NCBI RefSeq assembly: GCF_003340345.1
Contig: NZ_PPTQ01000020.1
Coordinates: 1-50,094 of the forward strand
Direction of reading: 5' to 3'
Source of the DNA: Paraeggerthella hongkongensis
GTDB taxonomy: Bacteria > Actinomycetota > Coriobacteriia > Coriobacteriales > Eggerthellaceae
Length of the DNA stretch: 50,094 bases
Numbering within the stretch: position 1 is the first letter of the stretch; every line of letters begins with the position of its first letter. A model generated the notes under the pieces. The model worked only from the letters and a program-made list of their open reading frames with translations. It made no database searches and was not told the DNA's origin. Below, piece after piece: positions 34,227-42,951 of the stretch. Made by a program: the position numbers and the translations under genes.

Positions 34227-34931
34227 TTAAGAGCGAGGCGGATTCAACCCGGCTGATTCGGCGGCTTCGCGAAGATCCTTCCAAACCGACAGGTGATCGA
34301 TCTCAAGCGCCTTGCACACGGTATCGCACATGCCGCATTCTATACATTCCCACAAGCCGTTTTGCACAGCCTCCACCACACGGTCCCCTTGATCGTACGG
34401 ATCGTAAAATCGATTTGCGATAGCAATCATGCCCGTCGGTCCAATATAGGATTTAAGTCCTTTCTGTTCCACAACAGGGCAAGCTGCCGTGCACACGCCG
34501 CAACGAGCGCAATACTCAAGCGGTTCGAGCTTCTTGGGCAAAGATGCGTCGACCGGAGCCTTCACCTCTTCGACCGTAAGATCGAAAGCACGCTGGCGCG
34601 CAAGAATTCGACTCACCCTGTCGGTAATCTTCGTCTTGTCCACGATCAAATCGCGCACTACCGGGAAATGCTTAAGAGGGGTAACCTCGTTTTTATCTGA
34701 ATCTTCCACCAGCGTCACGCAAGCGAGGCAAGGAACCCCGTTGAGCGTCATAGCACACCGCCCGCACACGCGTCCACGACAGCTGTAGTCGAAAGCAATG
34801 GGCTCTATCGTATCTTTAACTTGAACCAACGCCTCGAGCAAAGTCATATGCTCGGTATGCGTGATTTCGTATTCCTCAAAATGAGGAGCGGGATCCACCG
34901 AAGGATTGTACTTTTGAATCTTGATTTTCAT
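34227..34931 (-). CDS. fumarate reductase/succinate dehydrogenase-type iron-sulfur subunit
   Basis: A 234-residue electron-transfer subunit of the FrdB/SdhB family. The N-terminal plant-type [2Fe-2S] site is C51-x4-C56-x2-C59-x11-C71. The C-terminal half has two full CxxCxxCxxxC sites, C141/C144/C147/C151 and C196/C199/C202/C206. In ordinary FrdB the second site has three cysteines and the protein carries [4Fe-4S] and [3Fe-4S]; the extra Cys199 here fits two [4Fe-4S] clusters, as in some archaeal-type or TfrB-like forms. There is no signal peptide, though its partner flavoprotein 35 bases upstream has a Tat signal, so it may be exported as a complex. No membrane subunit gene is nearby. Confidence 0.9.
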   Translation of the reverse strand: MKIKIQKYNPSVDPAPHFEEYEITHTEHMTLLEALVQVKDTIEPIAFDYSCRGRVCGRCAMTLNGVPCLACVTLVEDSDKNEVTPLKHFPVVRDLIVDKTKITDRVSRILARQRAFDLTVEEVKAPVDASLPKKLEPLEYCARCGVCTAACPVVEQKGLKSYIGPTGMIAIANRFYDPYDQGDRVVEAVQNGLWECIECGMCDTVCKALEIDHLSVWKDLREAAESAGLNPPRS

Positions 34932-34966
34932 AACTTACCTCCTCGTAAGCGCGCAAACAGCAGCAG

Positions 34967-36826
34967 CTAGTCCAATTCGACAACGGGAACGGTTTCGAGC
35001 TGCATTTTGCCGTCCACGTTTTTAGCGACGATGTTGCACGTCCACTTTGCCGGGTCTTCTTGCGGGAATTCAGGTCGATAGCTATGTCCACGGCTTTCTT
35101 CGCGCATAAGAGCTGCTTTCGAACTAGCTTCGGCAATGTCGAGCAGGTTGTAAGCTTCGATAGCGGCCTTCCAGTCGGTGTTGTAGTTCAGAGAGGCGTC
35201 TCCGAGCTGCATTTTGGGCAGTTCTTCCGCACGGATGCGCTCGAGCTCCGCCACGGCCTCTTTCATTGCCGCGGTTTCCCGCGTAGGCTGACATGCTTGA
35301 TAGCAGGCGCGTTGAATCATGCGCGTAATTTCCTGGGGGCGCTTGCCACCGGATCGGCGCGTACGCATTTCGTGCAACCGCCCGACTTCCTTTTCAACCG
35401 AAGCGAAGGTAAACGACTGCGGCTTGTTCTTGCCCGGTCCTTCGGCGTATTCAATCGCCTTCATCATCGCATAGGATCCGTCTCGGTATGCGACATTGAC
35501 CGAAGTGCCCCCTTGAGCACCCGAGACGCCGCCGCCGCGGGCGCAGAACAACCCCGGCATGCCCTCGACCATCAGGCTCTCGTCCACACGCGGATTTCCA
35601 CCGTGCTCGTACGTTTCAAGCGCGCATTCGAGCTTGGAAGAGGATACGTCTATGCCGAACACCTCTTTCCACAAGGTAACGTTGCGACGGTAGACTTCCC
35701 CCATAGCCGCGAAAGCCTCAGGGCTCGAGAAATCCACGTACACGCCGCCGTTGGGCGACCCTCCGCCATCGTGGATAGCCTTGGCAATCGTTCGCGTGAA
35801 CGTGATGCGGTCGAGCGTCGAGTAGTCCATCCCTCTGAAGAAGTAGTTGTCGTTCGCATCGCAAATGTACTCGCAGCATAGGTTGTCGGCGCCGATACCG
35901 CCTACGAACGTAGCTGCAAGACCGGTCGGATACATGCTGATGAGATCGAACTGGAAGAACTCCGAATCCTGCAAGGCCGCGCCTCGTCGATAAGCTGCGG
36001 CATCGACATCGCCCGTATTGTCCGGTGAGTTGATGGAAGTGGCCGCTACTGTATTCCACCCATACACCCACGAGCTTGCGCCTGTGCAGGAAATCGTCGA
36101 CTTGGCTCGAAACGCGCGCACCGTCCCGGTAGGAATATGCAATCCGATAGCGCCTATGCACGCGCCGTCTTCAATAATGACATCAGTAATCATAGTTTGA
36201 TCGAAGATACGAGCACCTGATCGCTCTACCGAGTCGGTAAAGTAACGAGGAAAGCCATTGAAGGTTCCGAAAAGCGGGTACCCGGGCATGTCGAGGCCGG
36301 GGACGAACGCGCCCGTCTCGTCTCGCATAAACAGATTGTTCCCTTCCTGCGCATAACGCAAGAGAAGATTGCGATCCTCGACGGAAAATGCCTCGTGAGT
36401 CGCCTTGGCGATCTTCTTGTTCGTAAGCTCGTTCAGGACGAAGTCTTCGGACTTGTCCCATGGCGTATCGGTCTGGATGAAGTTCACCCAATTGCACCAA
36501 TTGTATCCGCATGCTCCCCCGAAATGGAAAGGTGCTTTCTCCACCACCACGACGTCTTGTCCCTGCTTGTAAGCCTGAAGCGCCGCATGAGAGCCGGCAA
36601 GGCCGCCGCCGATGATAAGGATGTCCGTATCATAGAGCTCATACAGCACTTGCTCGCCGTCGACGGGTCCTTGCGCGCCCTGCTTGCCACCTTCCCCCGA
36701 AGAAGAGCACCCGCTCATAACCCCTGAAAGCACCATCGTGCCAAAGGCTACAGCACTGCCTCCGAGAAACGTGCGCCTCGATATACCCGCTTCGCCAAAC
36801 GACCCGTTACCGCAACCGTCTTTCAT
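34967..36826 (-). CDS. Tat-exported SdhA/FrdA-like flavoprotein
   Basis: A 619-residue FAD protein of the succinate dehydrogenase/fumarate reductase flavoprotein family. The Tat signal is SRRTFLGG (16-23); the hydrophobic stretch ends in MSGC (Cys40), a plausible though imperfect lipobox. The FAD-binding block is DTDILIIGGGLAGSHAALQA, followed by VVVVEKAPF. The C-terminal helical domain (EAYNLLDIAEASSKAALMRE, then ESRGHSYRPEFP) is the SdhA-type domain, so it differs from the shorter flavoprotein at 1638. HGGNPRVDESLMVEGMPGLF replaces the usual active-site strand. Start ATG 36826 follows AAGGAGGGG. It forms an operon with the iron-sulfur subunit. The substrate is unknown. Confidence 0.88.
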   Translation of the reverse strand: MKDGCGNGSFGEAGISRRTFLGGSAVAFGTMVLSGVMSGCSSSGEGGKQGAQGPVDGEQVLYELYDTDILIIGGGLAGSHAALQAYKQGQDVVVVEKAPFHFGGACGYNWCNWVNFIQTDTPWDKSEDFVLNELTNKKIAKATHEAFSVEDRNLLLRYAQEGNNLFMRDETGAFVPGLDMPGYPLFGTFNGFPRYFTDSVERSGARIFDQTMITDVIIEDGACIGAIGLHIPTGTVRAFRAKSTISCTGASSWVYGWNTVAATSINSPDNTGDVDAAAYRRGAALQDSEFFQFDLISMYPTGLAATFVGGIGADNLCCEYICDANDNYFFRGMDYSTLDRITFTRTIAKAIHDGGGSPNGGVYVDFSSPEAFAAMGEVYRRNVTLWKEVFGIDVSSSKLECALETYEHGGNPRVDESLMVEGMPGLFCARGGGVSGAQGGTSVNVAYRDGSYAMMKAIEYAEGPGKNKPQSFTFASVEKEVGRLHEMRTRRSGGKRPQEITRMIQRACYQACQPTRETAAMKEAVAELERIRAEELPKMQLGDASLNYNTDWKAAIEAYNLLDIAEASSKAALMREESRGHSYRPEFPQEDPAKWTCNIVAKNVDGKMQLETVPVVELD

Positions 36827-36946
36827 ACGATCCCCTCCTTGTTGCGTCCCATTCTCAGCGGAGCAGCGTCCGCTCGATGCACCCATTGTCACAGGTGCTC
36901 TGGGAAACTTTCAAAGAACGGAACTGGATAACCGTATGAGAAACGC

Positions 36947-36986
36947 AACAAAAAGCGAAGTTGTCCGCGCAAGGACAACAACTTCG
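36947..36986 (-). terminator. terminator of the trkA pair
   Basis: CGAAGTTGT (36956-36964) and ACAACTTCG (36978-36986) form a perfect 9-bp stem; on the minus strand CTTTTTGTTG follows. It lies about 50 bases past the stop at 37036. A small palindrome AGCTTTTTCAAAAAGCT lies just after that stop codon. Confidence 0.8.
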
Positions 36987-37035
36987 TTTTCTGCTCGGCC
37001 TTTCCGACGCATAACGAAGGAGCTTTTTCAAAAAG

Positions 37036-37713
37036 CTACAACGCTTTGAACAAAGCTCGCACTTCGTCGAGAACCTCGTTGTCAACCACGACGATGGCCT
37101 TGTCGCCCGGATAGAGCACGGTTTCCTCGTTGACCACTTCCACGTTGTCGTCGTCTTGGGGCGAGACGGCGGCAACCAGGCTGTTTTCAGGCATGGGCAG
37201 CGACGACACCAGAATACCCGCCTCGTTGGAGTGATGGCGCATGCGCGGCACCACGATCTCGGTCAGCATGACGTTGCCGTGCGTAAGCGACGACGCAACG
37301 CTCACGCTGCCAAGCAGCGTCTCCTCTTCGATGAGGTTCGCAATGAGCGTGGTGGACGACACGCATTCGATGCCCACCTCTTTGAAAATGCGAAGGTTCT
37401 TCGGGCTGTTCACGCGGGCAATGCAGCGCGGCACGTTGAACACGCGCTGCGCGATCTCGCACGACACCAGATTGTCGTCGTCTTGGCCCGTAGTGGCCAC
37501 GAACACGTCAGCGCGGCGAATGCCCGCATCTTCCTGATACTTCGAATCGCAGCCGTCGCCGTGGATGACCAGGTACCGGCCCTGCAGCGCCACCGACAAC
37601 CTGTCGGCCGTCGAAAGCGTCTCCTCTATGATGGCCACGTCGTTGCCGCTTTGCAGCAGCACGGTGGCCAGGTACTCGCCAATTTTGCCGCCTCCCGCGA
37701 TCACGATGTACAT
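37036..37713 (-). CDS. TrkA-family potassium channel/transporter regulator (first of a pair)
   Basis: A 225-residue cytosolic protein with an N-terminal RCK/TrkA_N Rossmann domain that binds NAD(H) or a nucleotide (VIAGGGKIGEYLATVLL, IHGDGCDSKYQEDAGI, FVATTGQDDDNLVSCEIAQ) and a C-terminal TrkA_C domain (about 140-225). Such proteins gate K+ uptake systems of the Trk/Ktr type. No TrkH/KtrB membrane protein is visible in the window. I chose ATG 37713 with GGAAAGGAA upstream; the ATG at 37752 adds 13 unrelated residues. It lies 62 bases after the second trkA-like gene on the same strand. Confidence 0.92.
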   Translation of the reverse strand: MYIVIAGGGKIGEYLATVLLQSGNDVAIIEETLSTADRLSVALQGRYLVIHGDGCDSKYQEDAGIRRADVFVATTGQDDDNLVSCEIAQRVFNVPRCIARVNSPKNLRIFKEVGIECVSSTTLIANLIEEETLLGSVSVASSLTHGNVMLTEIVVPRMRHHSNEAGILVSSLPMPENSLVAAVSPQDDDNVEVVNEETVLYPGDKAIVVVDNEVLDEVRALFKAL

Positions 37714-37775
37714 GAAGCTTCCTTTCCCGACAGCCCTGCAAGCCGCCCGCATTCATTGCAGGCCAACGCTGCACC

Positions 37776-38435
37776 TTAATCTTGAATATACTTCGAAAAC
37801 GACTCGATCAGCTCATGGCGCACGCACGCCAGCACCGAATCTCCGTTATACAGAATGGAATCGCGCGTGGGAATGGAACTGGCCGATCCGTCTCCGCGCT
37901 CGAACGCCACAATGCGGATGTCGTGATCGCGCTCCAGCTCGGACACGCGAATGGTGCGCTTATCCGACCAGCTCAGGTCAAGCGAAAAGCGCAGCACTTC
38001 GAATTCCCCGAACGTGTCCAGGTGCGCGCCGTGCCCCGACACCACCTTGCTGAACACGTCCTCGGCCACAAGCGACGTGCCGCACACGTAGTCGATGCCC
38101 AACTGCATGTACGCGCGTTCGTGGTCGGGATTGTACAGACGCGCGATAACGTGAGGCACGCCGAACAAACGGCTGCCCACCTCGGCGCACATAAGATTCG
38201 TGTTGTCGAACTGAGTAACCGCCGCCACAACGTCGCAGTCCTCCACGCCGGCCTTTATCAGCGTCTCTTCGTCGAAGCCAACCCCTTGCACGGTGGAACC
38301 GTTGAAGTTGCGGCCCAGGTTCGCAAATGCATCGGCATTGCGATCGATCACGCACACGTTGCTGCCGTTGTCCGACAGCATGTTTGCCAGCTGAGAACCG
38401 ACGCGGCCACAGCCTACGACGATCACGTTGCTCAT
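37776..38435 (-). CDS. TrkA-family potassium channel/transporter regulator (second of a pair)
   Basis: A 219-residue RCK protein like its downstream neighbour: TrkA_N block VIVVGCGRVGSQLANMLSD, VQGVGFDEETLIKAGVEDCD, VAAVTQFDNTNLMCAEVGS, then a TrkA_C-like C terminus (about 135-219). Tandem pairs of short TrkA proteins are usual in Actinobacteria and may form heteromers. Start ATG 38435 is preceded by GAAAGGA; the longer reading frame upstream is not family sequence. The membrane subunit must be elsewhere. Confidence 0.92.
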   Translation of the reverse strand: MSNVIVVGCGRVGSQLANMLSDNGSNVCVIDRNADAFANLGRNFNGSTVQGVGFDEETLIKAGVEDCDVVAAVTQFDNTNLMCAEVGSRLFGVPHVIARLYNPDHERAYMQLGIDYVCGTSLVAEDVFSKVVSGHGAHLDTFGEFEVLRFSLDLSWSDKRTIRVSELERDHDIRIVAFERGDGSASSIPTRDSILYNGDSVLACVRHELIESFSKYIQD

Positions 38436-38618
38436 ACCAGTCCTTTCGTCTGCGCCCAAGGCGCACTTTCCTGCAAGCACCCAGCATACTGCAATAACAA
38501 GATAACGGAACGAAACGGTAGCGAAGAGGTGAAGCGGCAAGCGAAACGGAAGGGCGAGCACAGCGCCTCGATCGTTGCCTCGCTTCGCGCACGGGGCGGG
38601 CTCGCGAGCCCGCAACAA

Positions 38619-38643
38619 GCGAAACGCCGCCTTTCCGGCGGCG
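38619..38643 (-). terminator. terminator of the cell-wall hydrolase gene
   Basis: CGCCGCC / GGCGGCG stem with a five-base loop, followed on the minus strand by TTTCGCTTGTTG. An 18-bp perfect palindrome, GCGGGCTCGCGAGCCCGC, stands just beyond at 38596-38613. Confidence 0.65.
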
Positions 38644-38649
38644 CTTCGA

Positions 38650-39468
38650 TTAGATCATCTTCATTTGCGTAAGCGTTTTATTGAACCAGTCCATGTAGGT
38701 AGGAGGACAATACTTCTGCGCGTTCGCTACGGTGATGGAGTACCCGTAGTTGCTAGCCAAACCCGCAACGTGCGCGTTGATGGACTCTTCCCAGCTGCTC
38801 CACGCAACCGAGGACATCCACCCCCAAGCGTTGTAGGGCTTGAAGCACGCAGAGCCCTTCGAGCTTTCGGTATTGGAGATAGCGGGCGACCAGCGAGGAT
38901 CAACGCCATGGACCCAAGCAGCTTCTGCGAACGTGGCACCGTGCCCGAACAAGGGAGAACCGGCCAGATACGCGTCGATGCGGCCGCTCCATTCGGCCAC
39001 GAACGCCTCGTGGCCCACCGACCAGTCAACGTCGGAAAGGGAAGCCAGCGCATCTGCGGCACCCTCGCGAGCGGCGCGAGCCTGCTGCTCGGCCTTCGCA
39101 GCCTCGGCGGCGGCAATGCGAGCCGCCTCTTCCTTCCGAGCGGCCTCTTCGGCGGCAAGACGAGCCGCCTCCTCTTCCGCCTCTATGGCGGCGATGCCCT
39201 GGGATATATCGCGCGAAGCCGTGCTGGTAAGCACCGTGGACTCGCGAGCGTCAGAATCGGCGGCCTCCGACGAAAAGCCGTAGTCCGTCGCAGACGCAGC
39301 CGTGCTTACCGAATCAATCCCGAACGAATCTATATCATGAGAAGCGCCGCTACCCGCGGAGGCGAAGCCGAAGCCAATGCACCCAGCCAGCACGCACGAT
39401 GCGCAGCCAACCGCAGCGATTTTGGCAGCTATGTTCGACTTCCGTTGTTTAGTGCGTTTCACCGTCAA
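38650..39468 (-). CDS. exported lysozyme-like / glucosaminidase-like cell-wall protein
   Basis: A 272-residue protein with a signal peptide or membrane anchor near residues 14-35 (AAKIAAVGCASCVLAGC, with a possible lipobox LAGC), then a Ser/Ala-rich linker and an Ala/Glu/Lys-rich coiled coil (about 93-140). The C-terminal domain (about 150-272) resembles lysozyme-like wall hydrolases: AEAAWVHGVDPRWSPAISNTESSKGS has a candidate catalytic Glu, followed by NAWGWMSS, which recalls the NAWGW-type motif of exported glycosidases. Its target is probably peptidoglycan. Start ATG 39468; the ribosome binding site is weak. It is monocistronic, with a hairpin after the stop. Confidence 0.75.
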   Translation of the reverse strand: MTVKRTKQRKSNIAAKIAAVGCASCVLAGCIGFGFASAGSGASHDIDSFGIDSVSTAASATDYGFSSEAADSDARESTVLTSTASRDISQGIAAIEAEEEAARLAAEEAARKEEAARIAAAEAAKAEQQARAAREGAADALASLSDVDWSVGHEAFVAEWSGRIDAYLAGSPLFGHGATFAEAAWVHGVDPRWSPAISNTESSKGSACFKPYNAWGWMSSVAWSSWEESINAHVAGLASNYGYSITVANAQKYCPPTYMDWFNKTLTQMKMI

Positions 39469-39691
39469 AACTTCGATAACCTTTCGTTACACAGCGCACG
39501 ACCCCTTACCGCTTAGGCGGTTGACAGCGTAGTAGATTGTAAGAGGGATTGCTGCCTGGAGGGCGATATGCTGTTGTGGTACAAGACATTTTAGCGGACA
39601 AGGGGGCTATAGGGCAAAAAAGTGTGGAGACACCCTACATCATTTGTTCGCTTGACAAAAACTCGCTTTGCAAAACCGCAGGTCGCAATGC

Positions 39692-39711
39692 GTTCGATTG
39701 AAAAATCGAAC
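39692..39711 (-). terminator. possible terminator after the five-gene membrane operon
   Basis: GTTCGATT / AATCGAAC form an 8-bp stem with a four-base loop, about 50 bases past the pspC stop. No T run follows, so the call is weak. The rest of 39469-39759 shows no gene. Confidence 0.35.
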
Positions 39712-39759
39712 AAGCGAACGAAATGTGCAGATGCGGGCGAACGGTAAGTGCTCCGCTAG

Positions 39760-40752
39760 CTAAAGCCGAATAGACCACTCTAGAACGTCTCCGTTGAGCA
39801 AATCGAATTCGCGTTCCTTCAACAGCATCTGAATATGGTATTCGCGCCCGTACGGAGCCATGAACACGATCTCGGTCGTAGGGCCGGGTATGGAATACCA
39901 CAGCACCCCCACCGTGCAGAACACCGCGAAGCAAGCGCCCGCAAGCAAATTCATCATGGAAGATTTAAGCGTTGCCGAAAACACCGCGAACGCAAGCGTC
40001 ATGAGCAGCAGGGGCCACAGGTAAACCAGCATGGGAACAATGGATTCCCAAGCAACGATGCCCAAACTCATGGTCAACGCCATCGAGCCTATGCAAAAGC
40101 ACGCAAGCCCCTCCACAAACTTGCGCATGCGGCGCCCGGGGGTTCCCGGAACAACCATGCCCACAATTCCCAAGATGACAAAGAAGAGCGGTGCGTATTG
40201 CCACCACGCGATATCGCGAACGAACGTCACCGCCATCGCGACGATGCCGGTAAACAGCAAAAACGAGCCCAGCCACAAAGCGGCTCGAACGCCCGCTTCA
40301 GACGCCTCCTTCGGAGGATCGACGGGATGGTGGACCACCGGTTGCGGGACCCGCTTCAACGGCGCGGCGGCAGGAGGCTCGGGCGGCACGTGCGCGGCGC
40401 CCGTATACGATGGCGCCGAATAGCGCCAACCCGCTGCCTGGGCCGGCGTGTTCGACCGCGACGGACCCTGCCCGGTCGAACCGTATCGACTGCCGAAGTC
40501 CACCGTTCCATACGTGTCGGAATGAACCGATTGGGGTTTTACTTCAAGCGGTTTCACTATTTTAGGAGCCTTGGGAACCACGATCCACATCGCAAGATAC
40601 GCCAAGCCAAGCAAGCCCCCGGAAGCGAGCGTAAACGCAGCTGCCAAGATGCGAACGACAAGCGGGTCCACGGAAAAATAGTCGGCTACGCCGGCGCAAA
40701 CACCCGCTATAAGCGCATCGCGCGAACGATACAGCTGCCTTCCTTGCGTCAC
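39760..40752 (-). CDS. PspC-domain membrane protein
   Basis: A 330-residue membrane protein. The N-terminal 60 residues are a PspC domain (RSRDALIAGVCAGVADYFSVDPLVVRILAAAFTL, read as RDALIAGVCAGVADYF and VDPLVVRILA) with one membrane span; a Pro-rich soluble stretch follows, and then about five further spans (from about 165), typical of Actinobacterial PspC fusions. The PspC domain is linked with envelope stress sensing in phage-shock systems; pspA is not seen here. Its start overlaps the stop of the CorC-type gene by 4 bases (ATGA). It is the last gene of a five-gene operon. Confidence 0.88.
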   Translation of the reverse strand: MTQGRQLYRSRDALIAGVCAGVADYFSVDPLVVRILAAAFTLASGGLLGLAYLAMWIVVPKAPKIVKPLEVKPQSVHSDTYGTVDFGSRYGSTGQGPSRSNTPAQAAGWRYSAPSYTGAAHVPPEPPAAAPLKRVPQPVVHHPVDPPKEASEAGVRAALWLGSFLLFTGIVAMAVTFVRDIAWWQYAPLFFVILGIVGMVVPGTPGRRMRKFVEGLACFCIGSMALTMSLGIVAWESIVPMLVYLWPLLLMTLAFAVFSATLKSSMMNLLAGACFAVFCTVGVLWYSIPGPTTEIVFMAPYGREYHIQMLLKEREFDLLNGDVLEWSIRL

Positions 40753-42089
40753 GCTTCCTCCCGGCCTAGTTCCTCACATGAGCATTCAGAGGAATCGGGC
40801 TGGGCTTTCAGGCGTTCAGCGCGCACCGACAAGATGCGGCGACGGCGCATGGACAAGATCTTGAATCGGTAGCCGTCGTGGTCGAACTCATCGCCGGTTT
40901 GAGGAACGGAGTCGAGCATGTTCATCAACCAACCGGCAATGGTCTCGTAGTCTGCGGACTCCTCGACCGGCCACCCCAACTCTTCGGCATCTTCTACCGG
41001 GAAACGCCCGTCGACCACCCAGGTGTCGCCACTCGCTTGCTCCACGAACGGATTCTCTCGGTCCGACTCGTCAATGATCTCGCCGACGATCTCCTCCACG
41101 ATGTCCTCTACGGTAATTAAACCATCCGTTCCACCGTACTCGTCCACGACAATGGCCATCTGTTGCCTGTTCGTTTGCATTTCCGCAAGCAGCGGGTAGA
41201 TGTCTTTCGTCTCTGGAACGAACAGCGCTTCATACGCATAAGAAGAGGCCGGATCAGCGCCCTTGGAATCCATGAACGGACCCATGAGGTCCTTATAATG
41301 AACGATGCCCACGATGTGATCGATGTCCTCGTGATACACGGGAAGGCGCGAGTACCCCGTGCCGTGCATGCGTTCGAGAGCCTGCTGCACCGTTTCCGTA
41401 TCCTCGACCAGAATCATGTCCACGCGCGGCTGCATGATCTCATGCACGCTCATGTCCCCCAGATTCAGAATGTCGTGGATCATGCGCTTCTCGTCTTCAA
41501 GCAGCTCGTCGTTGTCCGTGACCATGTACTTGATCTCTTCTTCGGACACGGTTTGACGCTCGTCGGCGTTCTTGACGCGCAGCAGCTTGGACAATCCGTT
41601 AGCAGAAGCCGACGTGAGCGTGACCAGCGGCGAAGCGATCTTGGCGAACACCATAAGCGGACCCGCCACCGCTTTGCTCATGCCCTCCGCATCGGCAAGA
41701 GCAATGCGCTTCGGGACAAGTTCGCCCACCACGATGCTGAGGTACGACACCACCAGCGTGATGACCACGGGAGCCAAGCCGGGCGCAATAGCCGTAAGCC
41801 ACGCCACGTTGAAGCTGGCAAACCACGAAGCCAAAGGCTCGGACAGGTTCGTGGCAGCGGCGGCCGAGGCGAAGAAGCCAACCAGCGTGATAGCCACTTG
41901 GATGGTTGCCAAAAACTGGCTGGAATCGCTCGCTAAGCTGTACGCGCGTTCCGCCCGCTTGTCGCCTGCTTCCGCTTCATGCTGCAGCAGCACCAACTTG
42001 GCGTTCACCAACGCCATTTCGGACATAGAAAAGTATCCGTTGACCAGCACGAGCAAGAATGTGACGATAATGCTTATCCAGATATCCAT
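40749..42089 (-). CDS. CNNM/CorC (hemolysin C)-family transporter
   Basis: A 446-residue membrane protein with the three usual parts: an N-terminal CNNM (DUF21) membrane domain of four segments (about 1-190; for example IIVTFLLVLVNGYFSMSEMA), a CBS domain pair (about 210-340; PRVDMILVEDTETV, GYSRLPVYHEDIDHIVGIVH read as GYSRLPVYHEDI, and QMAIVVDEYGGTDGLITVED read as VVDEYGGTDG), and a C-terminal CorC_HlyC domain (about 350-435). Members of the family act in magnesium or cobalt transport or efflux. It overlaps pspC by 4 bases and lies 12 bases after the hemolysin III gene. Confidence 0.93.
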   Translation of the reverse strand: MDIWISIIVTFLLVLVNGYFSMSEMALVNAKLVLLQHEAEAGDKRAERAYSLASDSSQFLATIQVAITLVGFFASAAAATNLSEPLASWFASFNVAWLTAIAPGLAPVVITLVVSYLSIVVGELVPKRIALADAEGMSKAVAGPLMVFAKIASPLVTLTSASANGLSKLLRVKNADERQTVSEEEIKYMVTDNDELLEDEKRMIHDILNLGDMSVHEIMQPRVDMILVEDTETVQQALERMHGTGYSRLPVYHEDIDHIVGIVHYKDLMGPFMDSKGADPASSYAYEALFVPETKDIYPLLAEMQTNRQQMAIVVDEYGGTDGLITVEDIVEEIVGEIIDESDRENPFVEQASGDTWVVDGRFPVEDAEELGWPVEESADYETIAGWLMNMLDSVPQTGDEFDHDGYRFKILSMRRRRILSVRAERLKAQPDSSECSCEELGREEA

Positions 42090-42101
42090 GCTGCTTCCTG
42101 T

Positions 42102-42947
42102 TTACATGACGTACAGCGCGATAGCCAAAAACTGCAAAACGCTGCCGGCAAGAACCCATAGATGAAAAATCGAATGCATGTAGGGAATCTTCTTCAGGAC
42201 GTAGAAGATGCACCCGATGGAATAGCACACGCCACCGCCCACGAGCAACCACAGGCCTTGCGCGGGGATAGCCGAAACCAGCACCGGCAAAAACCACACG
42301 ACGCACCAGCCCATGAGCAAATACAGCAGCGCCGAAATCCAACGGGGACGAAACACCCAGAACGCTTCGCACGCCACGCCGGCCAACCCGACCGCCCACA
42401 CGAACAAGCACAGCCACATGCCGCCGTGATCTGCAAGAGAGATCAGGCAAAACGGCGTGTAAGAACCCGCAATAAACAGGTAGATGCAACTGTGATCGAG
42501 AATCTTGAACACTTTCTTCGCACGATCGACCGCAATGGCGTGGTAGAGCGTGGACATGGTGTATTCAAGCAGCATGGTCAGGGTGTACACAAGGGCGGCG
42601 AACAGGTACACGCCGCCGCCGTCATCGATCGCGCGCACCACCAAGATGGGGATTGCGGCGATGGCCAGCAAAGCGCCGATGCCATGCGTGATGGAGTTGG
42701 CGATTTCCTCGCCAAGCGTGTACTCCCGCACGTTGCGAGCCTTGTTCACCGCGCTAGCCGACGTGTTCGAAACCTTGTGGCGGTCGCGGCGCATGCTGGC
42801 GAAATTATCGGGCTTGAACTGCGAAGGCGTCCAACCGGGAGCCGGAGGCTTCGCGGAAGAGTCCCCCGGGGCATCGGGCCGCGCGTCGGCAGTGCCGGAC
42901 TCCGTGCTTCGGGGGCTTTGTTTGTCAGATGTCGCTTGGGTATCCAT
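42102..42947 (-). CDS. hemolysin III (PAQR, YqfA-like) membrane protein
   Basis: A 281-residue protein with a polar N-terminal stretch of about 75 residues and seven membrane segments. The family signature is clear: TLGEEIANSITHGIGALL, YTMSTLYHAI, KILDHSCIYLFIAGSYTPF and, near the C terminus, HSIFHLWVLAGSVLQFL, with the conserved His and Asp residues thought to form a metal site. Bacterial members have been named hemolysin III, but their activity is poorly known. Start ATG 42947 lies four bases after the stop of the large PH-domain gene, so it is part of the same operon. Confidence 0.92.
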   Translation of the reverse strand: MDTQATSDKQSPRSTESGTADARPDAPGDSSAKPPAPGWTPSQFKPDNFASMRRDRHKVSNTSASAVNKARNVREYTLGEEIANSITHGIGALLAIAAIPILVVRAIDDGGGVYLFAALVYTLTMLLEYTMSTLYHAIAVDRAKKVFKILDHSCIYLFIAGSYTPFCLISLADHGGMWLCLFVWAVGLAGVACEAFWVFRPRWISALLYLLMGWCVVWFLPVLVSAIPAQGLWLLVGGGVCYSIGCIFYVLKKIPYMHSIFHLWVLAGSVLQFLAIALYVM

Positions 42948-42951
42948 AGCT

